From positions 23,268,131-23,332,130 of the forward strand of contig NC_045140.1 of the NCBI RefSeq assembly GCF_008831285.2: DNA of 64,000 bases, read 5' to 3'. The stretch is from Nymphaea colorata. Lineage: Eukaryota > Streptophyta > Magnoliopsida > Nymphaeales > Nymphaeaceae. The position numbers were made by a program, and so were the translations under genes. The notes beneath the pieces were generated by a model. It made no database searches, was not told where the DNA came from, and worked only from the letters and a program-made list of their open reading frames with translations. Below, piece after piece: positions 54,236-64,000 of this stretch; positions within the stretch are counted from its first letter, which is position 1, and the number at the start of each line of letters is the position of its first letter.

Positions 54236-57200
54236 ATGGAGGGGTGTGGCTGTTGGGCTGGGCTGAAGCATCACATAAAAGAAGCTTGCAAACCTACTAC
54301 TTCCAAAGATTCTCCGCACACTCTTCCTAGAACAAGCCTGGTTTATGATGCAGGTAGAGCTCTGTTTCTCTCTTTCTCTCTCTCTCTCCCCCCATCTCTC
54401 TCTCAGAATGGAGATATGTTTCTTGTTTGAACAACCGGGATATATAACAGCTATAATTGGCCGTTCTGAAAAAGACCTATGGAATTTTCTGTAGTTTTGT
54501 TATGGATGTTATGTTTAGTGTTACATGTTTTCTAACTTGAAAGATTTTGGTTCCTTAGTTTTAGTTATTTTTGTATTAAAGATCTCTTTTTTTCTTTTCT
54601 TTTCTTTTTTGGTGCGAATGATTTACATCGTTCGAAATAGTATGGCGTTGTGCAGTGTTTGCCTACCTGCTAACTTGTGCTTCTAAGATGAAGAAGAGCA
54701 AGTTTAAGGAGAACGAACGATCAATTTTTATTGTTTACGCTTCTCGTTAAACAAGTTGAATTCTTATATATGTTGATTCATGAGTCTCTTTTTGGACCTC
54801 TTATGCAGCTACTGAGACCAGATACCTGAATGCCAGCAATAGAGAGCTCTCTGTACCTCCTGAAGCTCTAGCAGATGCCGCCGACATATGTCAGGAAAAG
54901 CGAGCTTCAGGTCGGCTGCTTCAGTTTACGTTTCAAGAACTCAAATCTGCTACTGGCAACTTCAGGCCTGATAGCATTCTTGGGGAGGGAGGGTTTGGGT
55001 TTGTCTTTAAAGGATGGATTGAAGAAAATGGTACAGGCCCTGCAAAACCAGGTTCAGGTATTGCAGTAGCAGTCAAAAGCCTGAAACCAGATGGATTACA
55101 AGGACACAGAGAATGGGTGGTGGGTCACACTTTTCCTTCTTTTGATCAAGCTCATGCTATGAATGATATTGTTTTGTGACCATTTTCTGCTCTTTTATTG
55201 AGCGACACCGGTGTTTCCTGTTCATAATGCAGGCTGAAGTCAACTTCCTGGGACAGTTGCACCACACAAATCTTGTTAAACTTATCGGGTACTGTATCGA
55301 AGATGATCAACGGCTGCTTGTCTATGAATTTATGGCGCGTGGAAGCCTTGAAAACCATCTATTTCGAAGTAAGAAGATGATTCCCATTTATTGTACGTGA
55401 TCTTAGTAGCTGCTCAAGTACATTACTTAAAGAACTGTTTGCTTTTTGACAATTCTTTCTGCTTTTCTCAAATAAACAGATCTATATTGGATTCCCTAAA
55501 CTATTTTACTGAACGGTGCTACATGAGCCACTGATGCTGATAAATCATGCCTTCTATGTGCATTTAGGTTTTAATATTTCTGTTTGAATATTGGATCATC
55601 TTGATGATGGAGAAAAGGTGGTTTTATCTTCATGAATGAAGTCTACTAACGGATCTAAGTCAACTTAATGAAACAGACGTGCTCCATTTTTTTAAGGATT
55701 TTTGCAATCGTTTGAGAGCGTCCATGGAATGACAGACATATGAAGCCAAGAGGTTCACAAATAGGAAGAGTGATTGTGCAGGACATTTTATTTTGAGCTC
55801 ACAGTTGCAATTTAAGTCATCCATATGTATCGTGGTAGCATGAGTTTGCTCTCTATAACCCTGCCTCACAACATCCTCTGAAGCTATCAGCTTCTAGCTG
55901 GTATTGTAATCTTTGGGTGTAAAGGAAGAGATCAAGAGAGTCCAAATTTGTGGATGTTGGATAAGCATATGGAAAACTTTTTCAACCTCCAGATACTGGA
56001 TAGCATAGCCTTTTGAGGAAAGCAAAATAAAACAAATGGACTTGTACATGTATCCTTCACACAAACAGTTGAAGGTTAAATCCATGTAACATGCGCAATT
56101 GAAGGTTATGGAAGAAGGCAAGGCTGAGGTATGATAGGCACTGTAGAGAACAACTATGGATTCATATATAATTTTGTGAAGATGGCATCTCTGAACTCAA
56201 TTTAGTGCATTTAAGAAGTTCTGGTTTCCAGGACTGCTATTTGCATTCTTTAATCACAGCAGGCATCTCCCCCTTGTTTCTTGCACCTGCTGTCCGACAT
56301 TTTTTCAATATATATCACCCTTCACCGGACTAAACTTAATTCCCATGTCCTCTGTTGTTATATTATTGGCTTCTCAGGCCCTTGGATCCTAGTTTGTCTT
56401 TTCAGTGTGTGCAACTGCTCCATGCATTTTACAGAAATATCAGTTTTTCTCACTTTGATTGCATTTACGGAATTGCTTCTCTCCTGTAGCTGTAGGTTCT
56501 AAGAGAATCTACTGGTTCATCTACAGTTTATTTGAAGAGCAACCGAGGACTTGTCATCTGGAATACGCATTGAGTAAATCACGCATTGAGTAAATCACCA
56601 CACTTCCAGCTCTTCATGTTTTCAGAGACAGAACTTGATCTTTTGTTTAAATATTAAAATAAAAATAGATCAAGAATAACCAAAAAATTGACATATAAAA
56701 ATTAATGTACAGTACAGCGATATCTTAGCAGTAATATTATGAAATCGATGTTATATGTTTTATGATTCATTTTAGAAGACCATTTTTCAATGCAGCAGAT
56801 ACTGAGACATTGTAGATGTGTTGTACACGAGGTGTTATTGAGATACTCTGAAAATGACATGGATTTCCCATGCCTGATGATAGGTCTTTTAATATTCATG
56901 AAACTTTTGCAGGATCTCTGCCTCTTTCATGGTCCAGCAGGTTAAAAGTGTCCATTGGTGCAGCTAAAGGCCTTGCCTTCCTCCATGGGGGCGCAGAGCC
57001 TGTCATATACAGGGATTTCAAGACATCCAACATTCTGCTAGATTCGGTATGTCTCTTCATCTTAAAACATGAAAATGAAAAACACACTATTAGACATGGT
57101 TCTGTTAACTAACACGTGGGAACAATTCTGCTCAGGAGTATAATGCAAAGCTATCAGACTTTGGACTGGCAAAAGCTGGGCCCCAGGGTGACAAAACACA

Positions 57201-58438
57201 TGTTTCTACCAGAGTTGTTGGTACATATGGTTATGCTGCACCTGAATATGTGATGACAGGTAAGCTCCAATTTCTAAGAATAGAAGGCAAAAATTGGATA
57301 AACTGGTCATTTAGATTAATATATTGAACCTCTTTTAGTAGTATGATTTTGAAGTGTAGCTGCATGAATTCTAACGGTTGGTTTGTAATTTTATATAGAA
57401 GCAAAACATACATTTTGTCATGGTTTCAACTGGAGGTCTCTTGGGCTTCTGAAAGTGTTGACTGGCATGGTGTCCTATGCCTTATCCTTGCAAAGGCCTG
57501 AGCCTTATTAAAGGATCAATAGCGCCTGTCATATGACATGAGATCAAGGGCATAGTTGATGTAGATGGCCTCTACTTTATTGCAGTAGCTTTATGTTTCG
57601 TAAGAAATTGAAAAGAGATTCCTCTTTCTTATTCTTAAGCAAGCCCCTTTCAGAAACATTACACCAAGTAACTGTTACATGTGCTCTATTAGGTTCAGAC
57701 TGAGCTAATACCCTGATCTATGCAAGCCCTGGAGAAAGGAATTTTGAATCAAATAAAATTTTTAGAAAGGAATTTTGAATCAAATAAAATTTTTACTCTT
57801 CTAGTAATGACTTGTATGTTTCACAAAACATCTAAAATGCTTGTTGCTTTTCTCATTTGATGCTCAAATTTCATTTGTCAGTGATCTATTGTCAATCATG
57901 TTTGTGAGAATTCTCCTGGTCCAAGTTGAATCTGTATAATGGTCAAGCTAATGCAAACTGTGGAAAATATTTTCCTTGTTCAGGGCATTTGACATCAAAG
58001 AGTGATGTTTATAGTTTTGGTGTTGTGTTGCTGGAGATCCTCACTGGTCGAAGGTCGGTGGACAAGAAACGGCCAAGTAGGGAGCAGAATTTAGTCGCAT
58101 GGGCTCGTCCATATTTGAGTGATAAAAGGAAGCTGCACCTGTTAGTCGACCCACGTTTGGAGCTTAACTATTCTGTAAAAGGTGTGCAAAAAGTCGCTCA
58201 GCTAGCTTGCCATTGCCTGAACAGGGATCCAAAGTCCAGACCGTCAATGGATGAGGTTGTAAAGTTCTTAATCCCATTGCAAGATCTCAATGATCTGGCA
58301 TGCTTGTCATTCCGCACCCAGCCATCTCAACAGAATTATTGCAAGCAGAAATCAAATGGCAGCCAACAGGCCTCTTACATGCAAGCAAGAGATATGAGAA
58401 GTCCTGTTGTCCACACTGGCAAGCACAAAGGGAGTTAG
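54236..58438 (+). CDS. RLCK subfamily VII kinase, PBL34/35/36-like
   Basis: Receptor-like cytoplasmic Ser/Thr kinase. These proteins act below plasma-membrane receptors in immune and developmental signalling. Exons 54236-54353, 54809-55119, 55233-55368, 56913-57046, 57136-57259 and 57984-58438 join in phase to 425 aa. The start ATG gives [19 protein letters not shown]. Kinase motifs: [11 protein letters not shown] (98-108), Lys129 in [12 protein letters not shown] with Asp223, DFG at 241-243, [37 protein letters not shown] and ENHLFRRSLPL match the PBL34/35/36 (At5g15080, At3g01300, At3g28690) clade. No transmembrane or extracellular part is present. Unlike most family members, residue 2 is Glu, not Gly, so N-myristoylation is not expected from this start. 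Cys4 and Cys6 could be acylated. The tail after the kinase is Gln/Ser-rich. Confidence 0.94.
57733..57794 (+). repeat. 31-bp tandem duplication in PBL-like intron 5
   Basis: AGAAAGGAATTTTGAATC occurs at 57733 and again at 57764, with matching continuation AAATAAAATTTTT. This is a recent local duplication with no coding effect. Confidence 0.85.
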
Positions 58439-61401
58439 ATAACTGTATATTTGTCACAGACGAGATGAGTCCGAAGCTGCTTGTGTGGTGTGACGCAGTG
58501 TTCAAGTTCTTGGTTATGATTTTGGACTGAACAACCAGGAGCTCATCCACATTCGTGGGCAACCAAGTAGCAACTGAAACATAAAATTTGATAAAACTGT
58601 AAAATTTAGTTACCCCTAAAGCCTGTCAAGAAATATTGACTGGTTTGAGGTACCTCAGATGTTGTTTCCCTTTCCCATGTTTGAAATCAAATTGTATATC
58701 TTGAGTTTTAGAACTCTTTCACGTTCCAACTGATGTCACAGTTAAGATGCTGGTGCTGTTGAAGGAAGCTTGATTGCTGAAGTTTTATATTTACTCAGTC
58801 TTTCCAATACCAATAGATAAAATATTTTGCGTTTCTCGAATTGATCATTGTTCCCAGGTTGTCAAGCCCTTCAAGCGGGGTGTCTTTTTGAAGACAAAAA
58901 CACGGAGGAGGACCCTGGCTCAGAAAGGACGGGGAATCAAATGTTCATGGGAGCTCAAGCAAATGCTTCCACCTCCATTTTAGCTATGTGGGCAGTTTTC
59001 TTATGAACTAATTCGATCATCTATGAACTAATTCGATCATCCCTTCAGTTTGTTCGTCATATGTTCTTCTTTGATTTAGTCATGGCTGCCCTTGATACAT
59101 CGACCATGACAAGATCTCGCTCACTGAAGAACTCACTTTATGAAGCGGTATTGTTCAGTCGCGTCCCCCATTATAAAGGCAAGTAAGACAAGAATCCATC
59201 AGCACTCGAGACCGAGAAAAAGATAACCTAGTTTCAAAGAGCGAGGTTCTCTCTTTTCAAATAAGAAATTCGTAAAACAGAAAAGCAAGGTGGGTTTGGC
59301 ACTGATCTGGCAATGGAGGAGGGTGTTGGCATTCATTACGAAAGCAACTCGACTGTTTACGTTCTTGCTGCATACCGGTCCGCTCCTGGAGTGGGGTCAG
59401 ACCACCTGCTGGGAACTCTGTTCATGTAAAACACGACCAATCATGAGAGCAGATCAGTTCACCTGATAGGTCACCCTCTTGACGAAAAACGGCGCCAGGA
59501 CAAAACAAATGCATTAATTCTTCATGGTTCCAACACATGGTAGTTTGGAGTTGGCAGCCCAGGGAGAGACGGAGACCGAAGGCAAAGTGAGAGCGGTCAG
59601 CTCCTCGAGCAAACAAAACCAGGAGAAAGGGAAGAACTAAGAAGGTGGCCCAAGAGCAAGATGAAAGCACCGGTCGGGTTGTTATTGAGATGGCAGCTTT
59701 GTTGACTCCTGACGTCATGAATCCGCCCGAACCGCCAAACCCATTTTTTCCTTCCACTCCTTCAAAGCCCAGACGATGCTCGTGTGTTTATGTGAATTGT
59801 CTTCCACTTATCTGCATAGATGCCGATCGCTTGGATTTCCTTTGCGCAAGTTCTCACTTAAGCCGGTAGTTCTTCTCATTCCGGTTTTACTTTTGCTGGC
59901 AATTATTGAAAAGGGACCTTAAGTTTCATGTTGGAACTGGCAAAAATGGGTTTCCTAACGTTGTCTGTTTAGTTTGTAAATTGTTTTTATTTTAAAAATT
60001 GACGTGAAATTTTCTATTCCGACAGACTTCAACGAGAGTTGTCGGAAAATGGTATAGATATCACAAAGACAAGAAATATGAGGCTCATATCTTGAGATTC
60101 CAGATAAAAGGTAGCCTTTTGAATGGAAATTTCCTTGGGTGTTCCACTGGACCAAATTAGCGAGGCAAACATTTTACTAGCACGAGTTTGTTCATCCATC
60201 GTTCACGATTAACCGATGGCTTTCGCTCTCGTTGATTGATGTTGTGGCACCATTGCCTTTATTCGTGATTTTTTTTTTTTTTGTGCTTTTGATTTGATTG
60301 ATTGATTGATATTGTGGGAATATTGCCTTTATTTAACATGCTTTTGATATGTATTGAATGCAGCGAAGCCAACTTAATTGAAAAAGCCCTTAATGTGAAG
60401 GCCGTTGGATCGCCGGAACTCATGTTTCGTGAAGCAAGAACATAAGATGATCAATTTCAGTGTTTCCAAAACAATTGCAAAGCTCTACACTAGGGGACAT
60501 TTTGGAGAGTAATAATAAGCTGCAAACCAAACTTTGGTGTTTTAAAATATAATTTTTTTATCATCCTAGGACCCGGAATAAAGACAGTTTGTAGAATAAG
60601 TTCCTGATCACTTTCTAGGGCTGCCATTTTGGTGGCATCACAAAATAGTCAACCAATAAAAATTTTAGTTCGGGACCTTAGGCTGGCCAATTTCTTGCTG
60701 AAAGGAAAAAGACAAACCCCTGGTGAGGAGCTGGGACAAAAAAACAACTAAGTTCAACATTGCTCAAACTCCTGCTAAAAAAAAGAATTCCATCATGTTC
60801 ATTATCGATTATTTATTGCATAACTTAGGCATCTAAGTCGGCTCACTTGAGAGGGGATGACAGCTGACCAAGAAATAATTCTACATCAAAATAAAACATG
60901 CATATATTAAGAATTTGCAACAGCGAGTCACGAGACACAAGATCCAGCCATGACAAATGAAAATATGGACTAACAAGAAGAAGGACAACAACAGAAACCT
61001 CACAGATTCACAAAGTTTTCGAAGCAAGGGTCAAAGAAGAACTACAAGCAGATCGCCTGTAGCTTTTCAAACATTTGGAAAGTTTGGCCAACCAGAGTCG
61101 GACCACCTTGTCCAATGTGGCCAAGCTACAGGCTAACTGCATTCTTAGCCATTCCAAGTTTGACCTGAGTTAATATGCTGAGTAAAGAAAGAAAAATAAA
61201 AACATGTTGATGTACATTAATATTCAGTAATGAAACTTGAATCGCTCGGAGGTTGAAACGTGAGCATCTATTACATAGGTTCAACATATTTACAGAAGCA
61301 GCAAATGAAGTACGCACGATTGACACCACAGCTATGCATGTACAGGGAAAGCTATAAAAAGTTTTGAAACCAACATGTATGACAGAGTGCGATCAGAAAA
61401 G
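58439..61401. other. Convergent intergenic region between PBL-like and KOC1-like genes
   Basis: The 3' ends of two convergent genes face each other here. A 20-bp tandem repeat (ATGAACTAATTCGATCAT) lies at about 59002-59040. A plus-strand ORF at 58774-58983 ends in a basic peptide (RGVFLKTKTRRRTLAQKGRG) preceded by an acceptor-like TTCCCAG; it is unassigned. A minus-strand ORF of 111 codons (59422-59757) contains one hydrophobic stretch, WATFLVLPFLLVLFARGA, also unassigned. Poly-T and (TTGA)n runs occur at 60269-60310. No supported gene. Confidence 0.6.
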
Positions 61402-63487
61402 CTATCTTGCGATGGCCACACCATCTCTGAAAAGAATGTTAGCCACCGGCGATGGAAGCCAAGCAGGATTTGCACCACTCTGGCCATCCTGGAAGCCTTC
61501 ACCCTGGGCTGAAACTTTTGCACCTTTCTTCCTTGAACCCTTGATACTCTTTCCTATAGTGAATCCAAGCTTAAGAGCTGTAAGCAAGCCCAAAGCTATC
61601 AGCACAGGTCTTATTACCCAGTGATAGTCCTCGAGATGCTGGTATTTCTTCACCATTCCCACACACTTGTCAAATGACACAACTTCAACCTCAGCTGGAT
61701 CTGCTAAGAAGCTTGGCATTTTCCTAAAGAACGGGCGACCAGGAAACCCAACAACAAGACAGCCATTGGGTAGTATGCGCAATATTCTTCCTGCTTCCCA
61801 TTTACCACCCTTTTTCTGTGGCCATTCAAACCTTGGAGAAGACACGTTTGCTTTCACTCTCACAAACTGCCCCACATAAAATGTCTCGGACATCTGAAGG
61901 TCTGCAGAATTTCCATGCCAAAGTGTCTCCATGCCAATAAAACCGACAGTCACTCTGCCATCTCGTTCAATTGAATGAAGTATACCTACAGGAGAGTGTT
62001 TCTTCCTGTCTTCTTCACGAATCCGCACCCAATCCCCAGCTGCAAAACCAAAGGTCACCCTCTCCAATGTTGAGGGATGCAACTTCAACGGATCATGAAG
62101 CCCATGAACTCTTACAAGTATGAAACGGTCAGCATCACCATCTGTTTCCATTCCAACTACCATTCCCTCTGGAATATCCATGCTTTCCTGTTTAAATGAA
62201 CTTGACTTTCTGGAGCGGACAATATCACCAACTTGAAGTTTATCTTTTCCTAGTAACCAATTAGTGGAATATGCAGTAGCTGGTCTGCCCATGATGGTGG
62301 TCTATGTCCAGGGCTAATCCACCCACAGTCACCATATACTGCATTTGGGCTGGTCCAGATTTCAGTGCAAGGAAAACAGGTGGTGAGAGACAGTAGTGCG
62401 CATACACGATTGAACTAAAACTTGATCAACATACACACTGGGGAAAGTGGCGTGCTAGGGAATTATAATTATAAATATCTCCATCAGTGAGTTCTCTAAT
62501 TACTCTCCAGCTTTTGACATGAAAATCACTTGACCAGGATTGCCGCAAACTATTTCATTTTATCTGATGAGTTTGATAATATAAACAGATGGAAACGTAA
62601 ATCGCAATTGTTAATGCTTCACTGACCGGATGAAAGACAATATAAAATCATAACCTACTGACCAGCAATACTCAATTTCTTAAGGAATAGCAGATGACTT
62701 GATCTATTGCATTTTATAGTATTAGAATAATAGACACGTGTTCCTTCTCATCATTCCTTTATGTCAGGTCATGTATTGTTTCCCTAAGATGAAATGGTTT
62801 TAGGGAATGTGCACTTAGTTAAGTTGGTAACAGAAACAGAAACAGCAGGGTGTTTCTTGAATGAGGTACGTAGATACCTTGAACACTCATCATTAGACAT
62901 GCTAGAACATTTTCAGTGGAAAAAAGATTCCCTAGTAAAGTGAACTTTCCACAGAGAACAGAACTCACAGATAAAACTATTAAAAGAAAAGAAGAAAAAG
63001 CAATGTCACTTACTTTTTGAAGGCATGCAAAATATCCCGGATTAGTGGCCTTTTACGCAGGTCATAGTTAAAGCATCCAATGATGACATTTTCAATTGCA
63101 GCAGGCAAGCCACTAGGGATGCTTGGTTTTTCTTGAGTATTCACAACCAGATCATGGATCTCTTCAGAAGATTTCCCTGACCAAGGTCTCACTCCAGTCA
63201 GCATCTCTACAACACTGCAACCAAATCCCCATGAATCGGTCTCAAAGGATATGGGACCCCCTACACCAGGCTCCCATTGTTCAGGAGCCATGTAGTTTGC
63301 TGTTCCAAGCCTTACAGTCATGTCTGAGCTAGGACGTGGAATTCCATAAAGTAGCAGAGGAAGCCCAATATCCCCAATAATTGCTTGGTCGTTTCCATTG
63401 AGAAGAAAATTGGAAGGCTTGAGATTAAGTATCAAGATACCTCTTGAATGCATCTCTAGAACTCCCTGAGCTAAATCAATCCCATAC
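61402..63487 (-). CDS. KOC1: KOC1-like outer chloroplast membrane kinase, 3' exons
   Basis: KOC1 (Arabidopsis At4g32250) is a tail-anchored kinase of the outer chloroplast membrane needed for efficient protein import. Two minus-strand exons are visible. Exon 63487-63014 begins in YGIDLAQGVLEMHSRGILIL, continues NLKPSNFLL, GDIGLPLLL, then YMAPEQWEPG and FETDSWGFGCSVVEMLTGVR, the second half of the kinase domain. The HRD and DFG positions read LNL and GDIG, as in this divergent family. The last exon, about 62284-61402, encodes KEG/MIB-like repeats (QVGDIVRSRK, FAAGDWVRIREE, SPVGILHSIERDG, FYVGQFVRVKAN), then YQHLEDYHWVIRP and a membrane helix (VLIALGLLTALKLGFTIG) near the C-terminus. Using the acceptor before 62284 keeps the frame. 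An upstream acceptor before 62349 gives the more family-like NAVYGDCGW but then hits a stop. N-terminal exons lie beyond 64000. Confidence 0.9.
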
Positions 63488-64000
63488 CTGAGGCAATTGT
63501 CTGTATATTAGAAGGGGAAGCGGGAACAGCTCACACTAGAAGTAGGTAAAAGATATCAAGATTAAAAGGTAAAAACAAGGATGCACAACCAGTATATTGT
63601 CAGTTATTACGAAAAAACCAAAATTTTACACTTCTTTTTTTTCTTTTGAATGATTGAGAATTTGCTTTTTGAGGAGGCATTTTACCCCTCCCAGTGAGCC
63701 GTTGGCTACAATGCAGCTCCCTCACAAGAAGGTGCTAACCATAGCTGCTGCCAGGTGACCAAGCACTATAGTGAGTGAGGCCCCCGCTTTGTGTAAGTAG
63801 GAAATGCTTATGGAGAAAAGGTATTGAAGTATGATCTGGGAGCCCAATGTCTGAGAATGAAAGGGCATCTCAGATGAAAATGCAACAATATTACTTCAAG
63901 AAATTAGATGTAAGCAGCATAAGTACTTTTCACCACTACATGTATATTTGTTACTTGAGACCCTCTTGCAGCCATGACAGTCCTAACCAAAGTATGATTT

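Overview
This is nuclear DNA from a flowering plant. The evidence is GT-AG introns from about 70 bp to 4.4 kb, plant-specific kinase families, a plant-type PRP8 and TBP, a degraded Ty3/gypsy chromovirus, and many AT and GA/CT microsatellites. The sequence alone does not tell me which lineage. There are no bacterial-style operons. Six protein genes can be supported, and four of them were traced from proposed start to stop exon by exon.

Layout. (1) 54-2847 (+): 3' part of a TATA-box-binding protein gene, with the N-terminal exon off the left edge. (2) 10074-14219 (+): PTI1-like receptor-like cytoplasmic kinase, 4 coding exons, 367 aa. (3) 17052-34324 (+): complete gene for the U5 snRNP core splicing factor PRP8, 26 coding exons, 2348 aa. 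Its 4.4-kb intron 8 carries an antisense, 5'-truncated chromovirus whose reverse transcriptase is split by a second AT-rich element with short terminal inverted repeats. (4) 43219-46962 (+): plant ubiquitin-fold protein related to the U11/U12 snRNP 25 kDa protein, 5 coding exons, start uncertain. (5) 54236-58438 (+): RLCK subfamily VII kinase of the PBL34/35/36 type, 6 coding exons, 425 aa. (6) 61402-63487 (-): 3' part of a KOC1-like outer-chloroplast-membrane kinase gene, with the 5' exons off the right edge.

The long intergenic stretches (2.8-10 kb, 14.2-16.7 kb, 34.3-43 kb, 47-54 kb, 58.4-61.4 kb) are AT-rich. They hold microsatellites, short tandem duplications, one long near-perfect foldback, repeat-like debris and only weak ORFs.

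The genes belong to unrelated housekeeping and signalling functions: transcription initiation, splicing, cytosolic kinase signalling and plastid import. I see no co-regulated cluster and no candidate for a new biological system. The most useful oddities are the frame anomaly at the last intron/exon junction of the KOC1-like gene, the nested transposon inside PRP8, the TBP stop codon split by an intron, the large foldback at 53.15 kb, the doubly duplicated PRP8 intron 17, and possible microsynteny of the snRNP25-like and KOC1-like genes with Arabidopsis At4g32250-At4g32270.
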